Assembly (NCBI RefSeq): GCF_030818955.1 | Contig: NZ_JAUTBF010000001.1 | Span: 3,100,001 to 3,164,000, forward strand | Direction: 5' to 3' | Length of the DNA stretch: 64,000 nucleotides | From: Microbacterium trichothecenolyticum | GTDB taxonomy: Bacteria > Actinomycetota > Actinomycetes > Actinomycetales > Microbacteriaceae | Shown here: positions 1 through 8,116 of the stretch, piece after piece | How the letters are laid out: each line of letters starts with the position of its first letter | Position numbering within the stretch: the first letter of the stretch is position 1 | Notes under the pieces: generated by a model | What the model was told of the DNA's origin: nothing | What the model saw: only the letters and a program-made list of their open reading frames with translations | The model's database searches: none | Program-made: the position numbers and the translations under genes

Positions 1-864
1 GAGCCGATCCGCCAGGTGACGCGCTCGATCAATGGTCAGCGGCGGTTCCCCGGCCTCGGCCGCGTCGAGAAGGGCGCGGGCCGTGGCATCCAGGTCGTCG
101 GCGAGGCGGCGCAGCACCTGTTCGACGAAGAACACGTTCACGTGGGTCGTCGTCGGCTCCTCGGCCGCTCGCGCGCGCAGCCACTGGGCGCAGGCGGCGT
201 GCTCGCGCATCACCGTCTCGGTCGCGTCGACGCGGCTGATCGTGTGCTCGTGAACGCGTGCCCTCGCGGCGTGCACGCGGTCGAAGACCGGCTGCAGCGT
301 GGCGGCGAGATCGGCGGTGAGTCGGCGGCATCCCTCCAGTCCTGCCCGTGCCGCGTCGTCGCTCGGGCGGGGATCGTCGTCGAGCAGGAGCACCACTTCG
401 AGGTCGGGGAACTCCTGCAGGGCCGTGGACCACAGGGCCATGCGCACCAGTGCGGGGTCCTCGGCACGTGACGGCAGGAGCGCCGTGAGCCGGGGCGCAC
501 GGTCGGCGAAATGCTCGTCGAGCACGATCCGGCGGGTGCGTCGGTGCGCGGCGAAGCGCGGGAGGGCGCCCGAACGCGCGAGCAGATTCATGCACGCCGA
601 GAGCGCGAGGAACGTCACCGAGATCAGGAACACCGCGGTCGTGATCAGCTGCGCCGCATCGACGAGAGCACCGCCGTGCGAGAGAGCGACCACGACGGTG
701 GCGCAGTAGAGCACCCACATCAGGGCGCACAACACCACGGCCAGACGCGCGCGGGCGATGCGCCCGGCCGAGGGACGCGGGTGGGTGACAGGTTGCGGGG
801 TGGCGTCACGGTCGGTGCCGCGTTGGCGACGCGGGGCGGGGACGCTCGGAGTCTTCTTGGGCAT
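1..864 (-). CDS. Membrane-anchored glycosyltransferase, family 2-like (3' part cut by window edge)
   Basis: The first 288 codons read without a stop and run off the window edge. The start is ATG at 864 (MPKKTPSVP). Residues 1-37 are a basic, proline-rich cytoplasmic tail. Two hydrophobic segments follow, at about 40-62 (LAVVLCALMWVLYCATVVVAL) split by a short loop from about 70-92, so the enzyme core should sit against the membrane. After them comes a family-2 type start: LLPSRAEDPALVRMALWS and then EVVLLLDDDP, where the DDD probably binds the nucleotide-sugar metal ion. The order TM-TM-GT2 resembles cellulose synthase-like processive enzymes, but the acceptor side and later membrane segments lie outside the window, so the product is unknown. 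It is transcribed divergently from pheA. An AAAG-containing stretch precedes the start, and no leaderless -10 is seen. Confidence 0.72.
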   Translation of the reverse strand, partial: MPKKTPSVPAPRRQRGTDRDATPQPVTHPRPSAGRIARARLAVVLCALMWVLYCATVVVALSHGGALVDAAQLITTAVFLISVTFLALSACMNLLARSGALPRFAAHRRTRRIVLDEHFADRAPRLTALLPSRAEDPALVRMALWSTALQEFPDLEVVLLLDDDPRPSDDAARAGLEGCRRLTADLAATLQPVFDRVHAARARVHEHTISRVDATETVMREHAACAQWLRARAAEEPTTTHVNVFFVEQVLRRLADDLDATARALLDAAEAGEPPLTIDRARHLADRL

Positions 865-1124
865 GGTCGACGGCTTTCGGATGGCTGCCCGGCGGGTGGT
901 GTCTCGCCGGGGTGGGCGACGGGTGCTGAGGCCGGTGCCTGCGTCGCATCCTTCCGAGGTGGGCGTGTCAGAAAAAGCTCCGCCGCCCACCGACATCGGT
1001 GGTTTTCGCGCGCAGATGCCGCAGCCCGCGGCCGTCGCCCGGCACAACCACCGGAATCGGTGGGCGAACCCTCGGCGCGAGCGCTCCGGGACGCATCCCT
1101 GGTCCGGCGCACTAGGCTGAGCCG
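865..1124. other. Divergent intergenic region
   Basis: This 260-bp gap separates the glycosyltransferase from pheA. Apart from the pheA -10 element at 1113-1118, I see no RNA gene, clear terminator or convincing small ORF in it. Confidence 0.5.
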
Positions 1125-1127
1125 GTG
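1113..1127 (+). promoter_or_regulatory. Leaderless-type promoter of pheA
   Basis: TAGGCT at 1113-1118 matches TANNNT, and the GTG start follows after exactly 6 nt. No Shine-Dalgarno sequence precedes the start. Transcription would begin at the start codon itself. No -35 is evident. Confidence 0.55.
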
Positions 1128-2087
1128 CTGCCCGACACAGACCTTCCCCCGGCTCGCCGTACCTACAGCTACCTCGGCCCCGCCGGCACCTTCACCGAGG
1201 CCGCGCTGGCTCAGGTGCCCGAGGCGCGCGACCAGATCTGGCGCCCCGTCCGCAACGTCGGCGAAGCGCTCGCCGACGTCGTCGAGGGCCGGTCCGATGC
1301 CGCGATGATCGCGATCGAGAACTCGGTCGACGGCGGCGTCTCGACGGCGCAGGATGCCCTGGCGACCGTTCCGGGTCTGCGGATCGTGGGCGAGTACCTC
1401 GTGCCGGTGAACTTCGTGCTCGTCGGTCGCCCGGGCGCGACCCTCGACGACGTCTCGCTCATCGCCGCGCACCCCGTGGCGTACGGGCAGTGCCTCGGCT
1501 GGCTGAGCGAGAACGTCCCCGCGCACGCGCACCTGCCCGCGTCGAGCAACGTCGCCAGCGCGCTCGGCGTCCTGGACGGTTCCAGCGGAGCGGATGCCGC
1601 GATCGCGGCGCCCGGCATCGTCGACCATCACGAGGTCGAGGTGCTCGCCGAGAAGATCGGCGACAACCCCAACGCGGTGACCCGCTTCGTCCTCGTCAGC
1701 CGCACGGTGGCACCGGCTCCGCCCACCGGCGCCGACAAGACGTCCCTCGTGGTCGAGCTGCCCGAGGACCACCCCGGCGCGCTGCTGGAACTGCTCGAAC
1801 AGTTCGCGACGCGCGGTATCAACCTGAGCCTTCTGGCATCCCGGCCCATCGGCGATGCCCTCGGTCGCTACCGCTTCGTGATCGACGCCGACGGCCACGT
1901 GCACGACGAACGCATGGCCGACGCGCTGCTGGGTCTTCGTCGTTTCAGCCCGAAGGTCATCTTCCTCGGCTCGTATGCCCGCGCGGATCGCGCCATCGTG
2001 CGCTACCCCCAGCGCTACAGCGACGACGTCTTCGTCGAGGCGCGCGACTGGCTCCGCGGCCTGCTGAGCGGCGAGCCCGGGGCGTAA
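1125..2087 (+). CDS. pheA: Prephenate dehydratase
   Basis: It converts prephenate to phenylpyruvate in phenylalanine synthesis, in the cytoplasm. The 320-residue length matches the monofunctional actinobacterial enzyme. The catalytic domain covers about residues 12-190, with YLGPAGTFTEAAL at its start, the substrate-binding ENSVDGG near residue 65, and TRFVLVSR near 186, which contains the conserved Thr-Arg-Phe catalytic motif. A C-terminal ACT domain (about 206-285; HPGALLELLEQF, then LLASRPIG) should bind phenylalanine for feedback inhibition. There is no chorismate mutase domain. The GTG start at 1125 is fixed by the -10 element ending 6 nt upstream. It stands alone, converging on the flavin oxidoreductase gene. 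Confidence 0.95.
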   Translation: MLPDTDLPPARRTYSYLGPAGTFTEAALAQVPEARDQIWRPVRNVGEALADVVEGRSDAAMIAIENSVDGGVSTAQDALATVPGLRIVGEYLVPVNFVLVGRPGATLDDVSLIAAHPVAYGQCLGWLSENVPAHAHLPASSNVASALGVLDGSSGADAAIAAPGIVDHHEVEVLAEKIGDNPNAVTRFVLVSRTVAPAPPTGADKTSLVVELPEDHPGALLELLEQFATRGINLSLLASRPIGDALGRYRFVIDADGHVHDERMADALLGLRRFSPKVIFLGSYARADRAIVRYPQRYSDDVFVEARDWLRGLLSGEPGA

Positions 2088-2190
2088 CGCCCGAACCGCC
2101 GCGTACCGTCATGCGGAGTCGGCGCTCGACATGCCGGTTCAGGATGCCGTGAGCCGGCGTGTCGCCCGCAGAATCCGCACGACGGCCCGC

Positions 2191-2226
2191 GGCGCCGACC
2201 CGCCCTGCGGCGCCGACCCGCCCTGC
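2191..2226. repeat. Two tandem copies of an 18-bp unit
   Basis: Two exact copies of GGCGCCGACCCGCCCTGC abut, at 2191-2208 and 2209-2226. A third, diverged partial copy follows in 2227-2244. They lie in the gap between the convergent pheA and flavin oxidoreductase genes. No coding role is seen. Confidence 0.8.
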
Positions 2227-2266
2227 GGCGTCGGCGCCGACCCGACCCGGGCGCCCCCGGGCGGGG

Positions 2267-3325
2267 TCACGCCGCCACGGCTGCCGATGCCGCGATGAGC
2301 TCCAGCGTCTGGGCACGACCCTCGGCGATGTCGAGCGATTCGCCGTCGTAGGCCCCGGCGACCGGCGACACCATGATCTCGTCGACGCCGTGCTGCGCGG
2401 CGAAGGCGGCGAGCTGCCCCTGCACGTCCGACCCGGTGCCGACGAACCACTTCTGCCGCGTCGAAGCCATGATCGACTCGGCCATCGCGTCGAACGGGTC
2501 GGCCTTCGCCTGCTCGACGGTCTCGAGGGGTACGAGCGGCTTGTTGGTGCGCAGGCGCGCCATCATCCGCAGTTGCGGCAGCGCGCGCTCCTCGGCCTCG
2601 TCGGCGGTCGGTGCCGCGACGACGTTGGCCGTGACGAAGGTGCGCGGACCCGCGCCCGACTCGTTCGGTCGGAACTGGTCGCGGTACAGGTGCAGGGCGC
2701 GGTCGAGTCCCTCGCCCGCGAAGTGGTTCGCGAAGACGTACGGCAGCCCGAAGCCGGCGGCGAGCTGCGCGGAGTAGTCGCTCGATCCGAGCAGCCACAC
2801 CTGCGGCATCCCGGATGCCGAGGGCGTGGCCTTCACCTGGTACTCCGTGCCGGAGGTGAAGCGCACCGTGGCCCCCTCGGGAGAGGTGAGCGCCATGATG
2901 TCGGTGACGTGGTCGGGGAAGCGCGAGACGTCGCTCGTGGTGCCCGAGCGGTTCAGCAGCTGCGTGATGACCGGGTCGCTGCCGGGGGCCCGCCCGATTC
3001 CGAGGTCGATCCGGCCGGGGGCCAACGCTTCGAGCGCGGCGAACTGCTCGGCCACGATGAGCGGCGAGTGATTGGGCAGCATGACCCCGCCCGATCCGAC
3101 GCGGATGCGGGAGGTGCGGGCGGCTGCGGCCGCGATCAGCACCGGGGGAGTCGTCGAGGCGACGGCGGGCATGTTGTGGTGCTCGGCGAACCAGTAGCGG
3201 CGGTAGCCGAGGCGATCGGCGCGCTCGACCAGGTCGAGCGACGACGCGACAGCCTGCGCGCTGGTCTGGCCGCTGCGCACGGGTACCAGATCGAGAACGG
3301 AGAGGGAGGGGATGGCATCGTTCAC
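2267..3325 (-). CDS. LLM-class (luciferase-like) flavin-dependent oxidoreductase
   Basis: This predicted TIM-barrel protein of 352 residues belongs to the bacterial luciferase-like monooxygenases, which use reduced FMN or F420. Typical family features are SVLDLVPV at the N-terminus, YWFAEHHNMP near residue 45, VGSGGVMLPNHSPLIVAEQF near 75-95, and RIDLGIGRAPGSDP near 105. These match the subgroup often annotated MsnO8-like or YhbW-like. The substrate cannot be deduced. I chose GTG at 3325 because the protein then begins at the conserved VNDAIPSLSVLDLVP segment and an AAAGAGG sequence lies upstream. A further 42 codons are open upstream but look non-coding. It is divergent from the small gene at 3439. 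Confidence 0.88.
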   Translation of the reverse strand: MNDAIPSLSVLDLVPVRSGQTSAQAVASSLDLVERADRLGYRRYWFAEHHNMPAVASTTPPVLIAAAAARTSRIRVGSGGVMLPNHSPLIVAEQFAALEALAPGRIDLGIGRAPGSDPVITQLLNRSGTTSDVSRFPDHVTDIMALTSPEGATVRFTSGTEYQVKATPSASGMPQVWLLGSSDYSAQLAAGFGLPYVFANHFAGEGLDRALHLYRDQFRPNESGAGPRTFVTANVVAAPTADEAEERALPQLRMMARLRTNKPLVPLETVEQAKADPFDAMAESIMASTRQKWFVGTGSDVQGQLAAFAAQHGVDEIMVSPVAGAYDGESLDIAEGRAQTLELIAASAAVAA

Positions 3326-3425
3326 GACGATCCCAACCTCTTTGCGTACGCCGATATTCCGTTCTTCAGGCCTGCGCAACCCCATCGATCGGCTCGGGGA
3401 CGGTCTCCAGCGTCCACGGTATGAG

Positions 3426-3441
3426 TAGCTTGCGGACGATG
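3426..3441 (+). promoter_or_regulatory. Leaderless-type promoter of the 86-aa gene
   Basis: TAGCTT at 3426-3431 is followed after 7 nt by ATG at 3439. This favours that start over the in-frame ATG at 3421, which would place the -10 inside the gene. Confidence 0.45.
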
Positions 3442-3699
3442 TTGCGGACACAGATCTCTCTCGACGACCACGCCTTCTTTCTGGTCCAGGGGCAGGATCT
3501 CGACACGCTCCAGAGGCGAATCGAGGATGCCGTGCGTTCGGGCGGTCGGTTCGAACGCTTCATCGTGGTGGGCAACCGCGAGATGTCGGTGCTGTTCACG
3601 CCGACATCCCGCGTCGCCTTCGCGGTCGAGACGGTGCAGGAAGACCTCCGCGACACCGGTGACACCGACGCGCCATTCGGCGGTTTCTTCGACGAATGA
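3439..3699 (+). CDS. Hypothetical 86-aa protein
   Basis: I do not recognise the family. The product is acidic at its C-terminus, has no signal peptide or membrane segment, and is probably cytoplasmic. It reads as alternating beta/alpha elements: ISLDDHAFFLVQGQD, a helix DTLQRRIEDAVRSG, then FIVVGNREMSVLFTP and VAFAVETVQEDL, ending PFGGFFDE. The pattern suggests a compact alpha/beta fold. Codon use has the strong third-position G/C of its neighbours, so it is probably real. It is divergent from the LLM oxidoreductase and lies upstream of the Asp23 gene with a gap of about 120 bp. Confidence 0.65.
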   Translation: MLRTQISLDDHAFFLVQGQDLDTLQRRIEDAVRSGGRFERFIVVGNREMSVLFTPTSRVAFAVETVQEDLRDTGDTDAPFGGFFDE

Positions 3700-3820
3700 G
3701 GTCTCGGCATCCATCCCCAGCGTTCTCTCAGCGAAACGGCGTGACGAATCCGTCGGCGGTTGCGTCTTCCCTGTGACATCACGGGGCGCACGGTCCCGGG
3801 TATGACGAAAGGAACCGCTC

Positions 3821-4240
3821 ATGGCCACCCCCAGCACCGCCACCACGCCGACCACCACCGACGGCGGCAAGACCGTCATCGTCGACGCCGTCGTCGCCAA
3901 GGTCGCCGGCATCGCTGCGGCCGAGGTTCCCGGCGTGCACGCTCTCGGCGGCGGAGCCGCGCGCGTGATCGGCAACATCCGCCAGGCCGTCGGCGCCAAG
4001 GACCACGCCCAGGGCGTGAGCGTCGAGGTCGGCGAGACCGAGGTCGCCGCCGACATCGCCATCCAGGTCGACTACCCCGAGCAGCTGCAGCGGGTGGCCT
4101 CCGACGTGCGTTCGGCCGTGGCACAGGCCATCACCGAGCTCGTGGGCATGAAGGTCGCCGAGATCAACGTGACCGTGGTCGACGTCTACATCCCGGGCGA
4201 CGACGACGAGGACGAGGCCGAAGAGGCCCGCGTCAACTGA
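3821..4240 (+). CDS. Asp23/Gls24 family envelope stress protein
   Basis: The 139-residue Asp23/Gls24 protein has its domain at about residues 16-125: a start GKTVIVDAVVAKVAGIAA, then EVPGVHAL, VEVGETEVAADIAIQVDY and VAEINVTVVDVYIP. These are conserved Asp23 strands. The N-terminus is Thr/Ala-rich and the C-terminus is a run of acidic residues. Members of this family form cytoplasmic, often membrane-tethered complexes linked to envelope stress. A good AAAGGA lies 7 nt before ATG at 3821. In many actinobacteria these genes come in groups with an AmaP-like anchor. Here the gene is alone, so its anchor must be elsewhere or missing. Confidence 0.9.
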   Translation: MATPSTATTPTTTDGGKTVIVDAVVAKVAGIAAAEVPGVHALGGGAARVIGNIRQAVGAKDHAQGVSVEVGETEVAADIAIQVDYPEQLQRVASDVRSAVAQAITELVGMKVAEINVTVVDVYIPGDDDEDEAEEARVN

Positions 4241-4249
4241 CATCCGTCA

Positions 4250-4285
4250 CGAGAGGGGCGTCACCGCGAGGTGGCGCCCCTCTCG
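4250..4285. terminator. Bidirectional terminator between convergent genes
   Basis: An 11-bp perfect stem, CGAGAGGGGCG (4250-4260) with its complement at 4275-4285, encloses a 14-nt loop. The stop codon of the minus-strand nucleotidyltransferase (4261-4263) is inside the loop, so the hairpin serves both the Asp23 gene and this gene. Confidence 0.7.
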
Positions 4286-5091
4286 TCTGCCCGTACACCC
4301 GACGCGGTGCCGATCTGCGAGCGGAAGAACGCGTCCGCGACGCGGCGCACCGTCGCCGGATCCTTCTGCGGTGCGGCGCCCTCGAAAGAAGCCGCCGCCT
4401 CGAGTTCGTTCGAGACGAACCGCTCGAGCACGGTCGGCGGTGCCCCGGTGCCCACCTCGCGCGTCTGCGCCTTCAGCGCGATCAGCTCGGTCGCAGCGTT
4501 TCGGACGTCGCCTGCGACATCGCCCTCCGCGAGCAGACGTGGAAGGTCCATCGGTGGAACCACGGCGTCGGGGTGCGTCGCGAGCCAGCGCAGGGCGGCG
4601 GCCGGCCGTAGCACGTAGAAGAACCTCTTGAGGGTGGCCGAGCCTGCACGCTGCTGACGAGCGACGTGCAGATAGTGTCGGCCGATCGCTCCACGTTCCA
4701 CCGTGTCCTCGGCCAGAGCCAGCAGGTCCGCACGGAAGTCCTCGTCGCCCGTGTAGATGATCGGCGAGTTGAGCCATTCGATGGCGGTGGCGTTGCCCTT
4801 CACGATGAGGGCGACGGTCTTGGCGAGGTCCCACCCGTTGACGTCGAAGGTCTTGTCGAGCGGCGTCTCGATCACGTCGCGCTCGGGCCACAGCGAGAGG
4901 TAGCTCTCCGGCGGCCGGATGTAGAGGAAGCGGCAGTCGTAGTCGCTGTCGGGCGAGGGGAAGCCCCACGCGCGGCTTCCGCTCTCGATCGCCCAGGGGA
5001 TCCGCACGCCGTGCTCGACCTCGACGGAAGCCAATCTGCGGTCGATCTCGGCGACGACGGCTGGGTCGAGAGAGGAGGGGACGGCACGCAT
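4261..5091 (-). CDS. Predicted nucleotidyltransferase (RlaP-like)
   Basis: A 276-residue protein of the DNA polymerase beta-like nucleotidyltransferase superfamily, in the group annotated nucleotidyltransferase domain-containing or RlaP. The active-site pattern lies near residues 33-50: ESGSRAWGFPSPDSDYDCR, a GSRAWG...D-x-D arrangement expected to bind metal and NTP. The region FLYIRPPESYLSL follows, and later LKRFFYVLRPAAALRWL is typical of the helical C-terminal part. The natural substrate of this group is uncertain; an RNA or small-molecule target is possible. The ATG at 5091 has TATCGT ending 6 nt upstream. The next gene on the strand, phrB, is 43 bp upstream. Confidence 0.82.
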   Translation of the reverse strand: MRAVPSSLDPAVVAEIDRRLASVEVEHGVRIPWAIESGSRAWGFPSPDSDYDCRFLYIRPPESYLSLWPERDVIETPLDKTFDVNGWDLAKTVALIVKGNATAIEWLNSPIIYTGDEDFRADLLALAEDTVERGAIGRHYLHVARQQRAGSATLKRFFYVLRPAAALRWLATHPDAVVPPMDLPRLLAEGDVAGDVRNAATELIALKAQTREVGTGAPPTVLERFVSNELEAAASFEGAAPQKDPATVRRVADAFFRSQIGTASGVRADERGATSR

Positions 5092-5103
5092 CGCTCGACG
5101 ATA
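5089..5103 (-). promoter_or_regulatory. Leaderless-type promoter of the nucleotidyltransferase gene
   Basis: On the minus strand TATCGT (5103-5098) is followed after 6 nt (CGAGCG) by ATG at 5091. No Shine-Dalgarno sequence is present. Confidence 0.5.
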
Positions 5104-5134
5104 CCGCCCCCACCGCGGGGTGCTCGGGGCGCGA

Positions 5135-6505
5135 TCAGCCGCCGTGCCGTACCTCGGCGTAGGCGTCGAGCGCGCGCTTGCGCGTCTCGCCCAGGTCGAC
5201 CATCGGCTCGGGCGGGCCGTCGTCGAGGAACTCCGGCGCCCACTCCCGCACGTACTCGTCGTGTGGGTCGAACTTCTTCCGCTGCGTCTCGGGATTGAAC
5301 ACGCGGAAGTAGGGGGCGGCATCCGCACCGGAGCCCGCGACCCACTGCCAGTTGAACGGGTTGCTCGCGGCATCCGCGTCGACGAGGCAGTCCCAGAACC
5401 ACTGCTCGCCGTGCCGCCAGTCGATGAGCAGGTTCTTGATGAGGAAGGATGCCGTGACCATCCGCACGCGGTTGTGCATGACGCCCGTGTGCCAGAGTTG
5501 TCGCATCCCGGCATCCACGACGGCGACGCCGGTCTTGCCCTGCTGCCAGGTCTCGAGGTGGTCCCGGTTGAGCTTCGGCCAGGGGAACGCGTCGAAATTC
5601 CGTCGCCAGTTGACGGTCGCGATGTCGGGGGAGTGGTAAGTCACGTGCCAGGCGAACTCGCGCCACACGATCTCCGACAGGAAGCCGCTCGCGCTTTTCG
5701 CATGCTCGCCCGACCCTCTGTGCTCCAGGGTGTCGTGCCACACCTGGTACGGGCTCAGTTCGCCCCAGCGCAGGCGCGGCGAGAGGTTCGAGGTGGCGCC
5801 CCCGGCGAACTCGTCGCGGTACTTCGCGTAGTCGCCGAGATCGTCGTCGAGGAACTCCGTCAGCCGCGCTTTCGCCGCGGGCTCGCCCGGCTCCCACGTC
5901 TCGCGTAGGCCGCCGGCCCAGTCGGGCTTCGTCGGCAGCAGGCCCCACGACGACAGGTCGTCGGAGTCGACGGATGCTGACACCCCGGGCACCTTGCGCG
6001 CCTCCGGCATCGGGGGCCGCGGTGCCGGCATCTTCTGCACGGCGCGGGCGAAGGGGCTGTAGATCCCGTAGGGCTTGTCGGCTCCGGTGCGCACGGTCCA
6101 CGGCTCATAGAGGAGGTTGGCGGCGAATGAGGCGACCGTCAGCCCGTCATCGCGCAGCTTCTCTTTGATGCCGGCGTCGATCTCGCGCTCGACGCCGCCG
6201 TAGCGGCGGTTCCAGAACACGGCGCCCGCGCCCAGATCGTCGACGACGGCGGGCAAGACCTTCGACGCCGCTCCCCGACGCAGGATGAGCGTCGATCCTC
6301 GCTCGTTCAGGCGTTCGCCGAGGGATGCCAGAGACCCGTGCAGCCACCAGCGCGCCGCCCCGCCGATCTCGCGCACCCCGTCAGACTCCTCGTCCAGCAC
6401 GTACAGCCCGACGATCGGCTCGTCGCGCTCGAGCGCCGCGCGCAGAGCCGGGTTGTCGGTGAGCCGAAGGTCGTCGCGGAACCACACGATCGAGGGTGAT
6501 GGCAT
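5135..6505 (-). CDS. phrB: Deoxyribodipyrimidine photo-lyase
   Basis: It repairs UV-induced cyclobutane pyrimidine dimers in DNA with blue light, using FAD. The 456 residues match a class I photolyase. The N-terminal alpha/beta antenna domain (about 4-170) starts SIVWFRDDLRLTDNPAL. The helical FAD domain (about 200-440) shows LSPRLRWGELSP, FLSEIVWREFAWHV, then GMRQLWHTGVMHNRVRM and NPFNWQWVAGSGADAAPYFR, which hold FAD-contacting residues and tryptophans of the electron-transfer chain. It probably lies in a loose minus-strand group with the nucleotidyltransferase, but each gene has its own -10. A cryptochrome-like role cannot be excluded, though photolyase fits best. Confidence 0.95.
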   Translation of the reverse strand: MPSPSIVWFRDDLRLTDNPALRAALERDEPIVGLYVLDEESDGVREIGGAARWWLHGSLASLGERLNERGSTLILRRGAASKVLPAVVDDLGAGAVFWNRRYGGVEREIDAGIKEKLRDDGLTVASFAANLLYEPWTVRTGADKPYGIYSPFARAVQKMPAPRPPMPEARKVPGVSASVDSDDLSSWGLLPTKPDWAGGLRETWEPGEPAAKARLTEFLDDDLGDYAKYRDEFAGGATSNLSPRLRWGELSPYQVWHDTLEHRGSGEHAKSASGFLSEIVWREFAWHVTYHSPDIATVNWRRNFDAFPWPKLNRDHLETWQQGKTGVAVVDAGMRQLWHTGVMHNRVRMVTASFLIKNLLIDWRHGEQWFWDCLVDADAASNPFNWQWVAGSGADAAPYFRVFNPETQRKKFDPHDEYVREWAPEFLDDGPPEPMVDLGETRKRALDAYAEVRHGG

Positions 6506-6517
6506 CCTCCGACGCTA
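6503..6517 (-). promoter_or_regulatory. Leaderless-type promoter of phrB
   Basis: TAGCGT (6517-6512) precedes ATG at 6505 by 6 nt. The 6-nt spacer CGGAGG also looks like a Shine-Dalgarno sequence but touches the start codon, too close to work, so the leaderless reading is better. Confidence 0.5.
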
Positions 6518-6608
6518 TCCACCGCGGCATCCCGGTCGGTGGGCTTGACACCCGCCCGTCCCGTCGGCCGCCCCACTCACCCTGACGGCGCGCGGTCCCG
6601 CGCGCGCC

Positions 6609-7949
6609 TCAGAGCGTCGAGATGTCGTGTCCCTTCGGCAGCGCGACCGACAGACCGCCGGGGATGATGCGGGTGTAGATGCGCGTCGCCTCACCGAACT
6701 CGTCGCCGTCCAGCTCGATCGGCTGCGCGGGTGCCGTGGCCAGTTCGATGCCCGTGCCCCGGAGGTAGCGCACGGAGGTGTCCTTGCGGCGTTCGAGCAC
6801 GCGGCGACCGGCGCGGAAGCGGCGCAGCACGGAGTTGTCCCACACGATGCTCCGCCAGACGCCCAGCCAGCCCAGTACGCCGCTCGGCTGAAGGACGGCC
6901 ACATCGAGGCGACCGTCTGCGACGGAGGCATCGGGGATCAGCGCCACACCCCCCTGCAGGGCGCCGCAGTTCGCGAAGAGCACGCTGTGCACCTTGGCGG
7001 AGTGCAAGCGGTGCCCGTTGAGCTGATACATGACGCGGAAGGGCTTGGCCGAGACGAGCGATCGCGCCGCTCCGTCGACATAGGCGACCCACCCGACCTG
7101 CTTCTTGAGGTCGGAACGGGTGTTCTGGATCATCGCGGCATCCAGGCCGATTCCGGCCATGACCGAGAACCCGTGCTCCTCGATCTCGCCGTCGGCGCGG
7201 CGGATGCGGGCAAGCCCCGTGTCGATGGAGTGGACGTCGCCCTCGAAGGTCGCGCGGATCATCGCGTCGGTGTCGGTCAGTGGAAGGTTGAGGTTGCGGG
7301 CCAGCAGGTTCCCCGTGCCGCTCGGCACGATCGTGAGGGGAACATCCGTGGAGGTCAACGCCTCGGCCACCGCGCGCACCGTCCCGTCGCCGCCGGCCGC
7401 GAGGACGGCATCCACCTTCTCGTCGAGGGCGGCACGCGTCGCGTCGTCGCCCAGGTCGTCGACCGTCGTCTCGTAGAAGAGCGGTTCGGCCCAGCCGGCC
7501 TCGGCGGCGAGTTCGGCGACGCGCGCACGCAGCGTCTCGGGCTCGACCTTGGTCGGGTTGTAGACGAGGGCGGCGCGCTTCTTCTGCGTCGGCTCGGCGT
7601 CCATGGGCGCCTCTTCGCCCTCCGCGTCGACGCGCTGGGTCTTTCCCGGCGTCTCTTCCGACGAGTCGGGGGCGACGTCCTCGGGCTGGTGGATGACGTC
7701 GTCGGGTTCGGCGGCCTCTTTCGGGTCGGGCTTGCCCTGCCCGGGGGCATCGCTGGTGTCGTCGCGGAGTCGGGCCGCGTGGAAGTCGTCGTGCGAGCCC
7801 TCCGCGGCGGCCGCGTCGGCGGCGACCTCGGCCGGCGAGTCCTCGTCGATGCCGTTGTCCTCGTCGGTCGAGATGGGCGCGTCGGCGTCGCGGGCGGAGG
7901 CGGTCTCGGGGGACTCCGCGTCGTCGCGCGGTTCGTCAGGGGCGGCCAT
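6609..7949 (-). CDS. Diacylglycerol kinase family protein with acidic N-terminal extension
   Basis: A 446-residue lipid kinase of the diacylglycerol/sphingosine kinase catalytic family. It is expected to phosphorylate a diacylglycerol-like lipid at the membrane surface. The catalytic domain starts near residue 128 (RAALVYNPTK) and shows AAGGDGTVRAVAEAL, the ATP-binding GGDGT, and VPSGTGNLLARNLNLPL, followed by the C-terminal beta-sandwich with AGIGLDAAMI. Residues 1-125 are very rich in Asp, Glu, Ala and Pro and look disordered; most family members lack such an extension. The exact lipid substrate is not determinable. The ATG at 7949 is supported by TAGGGT ending 6 nt upstream. It is divergent from serS. 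Confidence 0.9.
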   Translation of the reverse strand: MAAPDEPRDDAESPETASARDADAPISTDEDNGIDEDSPAEVAADAAAAEGSHDDFHAARLRDDTSDAPGQGKPDPKEAAEPDDVIHQPEDVAPDSSEETPGKTQRVDAEGEEAPMDAEPTQKKRAALVYNPTKVEPETLRARVAELAAEAGWAEPLFYETTVDDLGDDATRAALDEKVDAVLAAGGDGTVRAVAEALTSTDVPLTIVPSGTGNLLARNLNLPLTDTDAMIRATFEGDVHSIDTGLARIRRADGEIEEHGFSVMAGIGLDAAMIQNTRSDLKKQVGWVAYVDGAARSLVSAKPFRVMYQLNGHRLHSAKVHSVLFANCGALQGGVALIPDASVADGRLDVAVLQPSGVLGWLGVWRSIVWDNSVLRRFRAGRRVLERRKDTSVRYLRGTGIELATAPAQPIELDGDEFGEATRIYTRIIPGGLSVALPKGHDISTL

Positions 7950-7961
7950 GGGTCCACCCTA
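7947..7961 (-). promoter_or_regulatory. Leaderless-type promoter of the lipid kinase gene
   Basis: TAGGGT (7961-7956) lies 6 nt before ATG at 7949. No ribosome-binding site precedes the start. Confidence 0.5.
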
Positions 7962-8101
7962 GGACCGCGGCCGCATCCCCCGCCGGACGAATCGGCGGGG
8001 TTGACGGGGGGATGCCGGTGGCCCATTGGGCGGTTCGGGTTCGCCGCCGCGTCGGGTTCGCGCAGTGCTGGGCGAGGCGAGGACCGGCCCGATGCCGACC
8101 G

Positions 8102-8116
8102 TAGGATGGACGCGTG
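8102..8116 (+). promoter_or_regulatory. Leaderless-type promoter of serS
   Basis: TAGGAT at 8102-8107 is followed after exactly 6 nt by GTG at 8114. The spacing is the same as at pheA. Confidence 0.55.
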
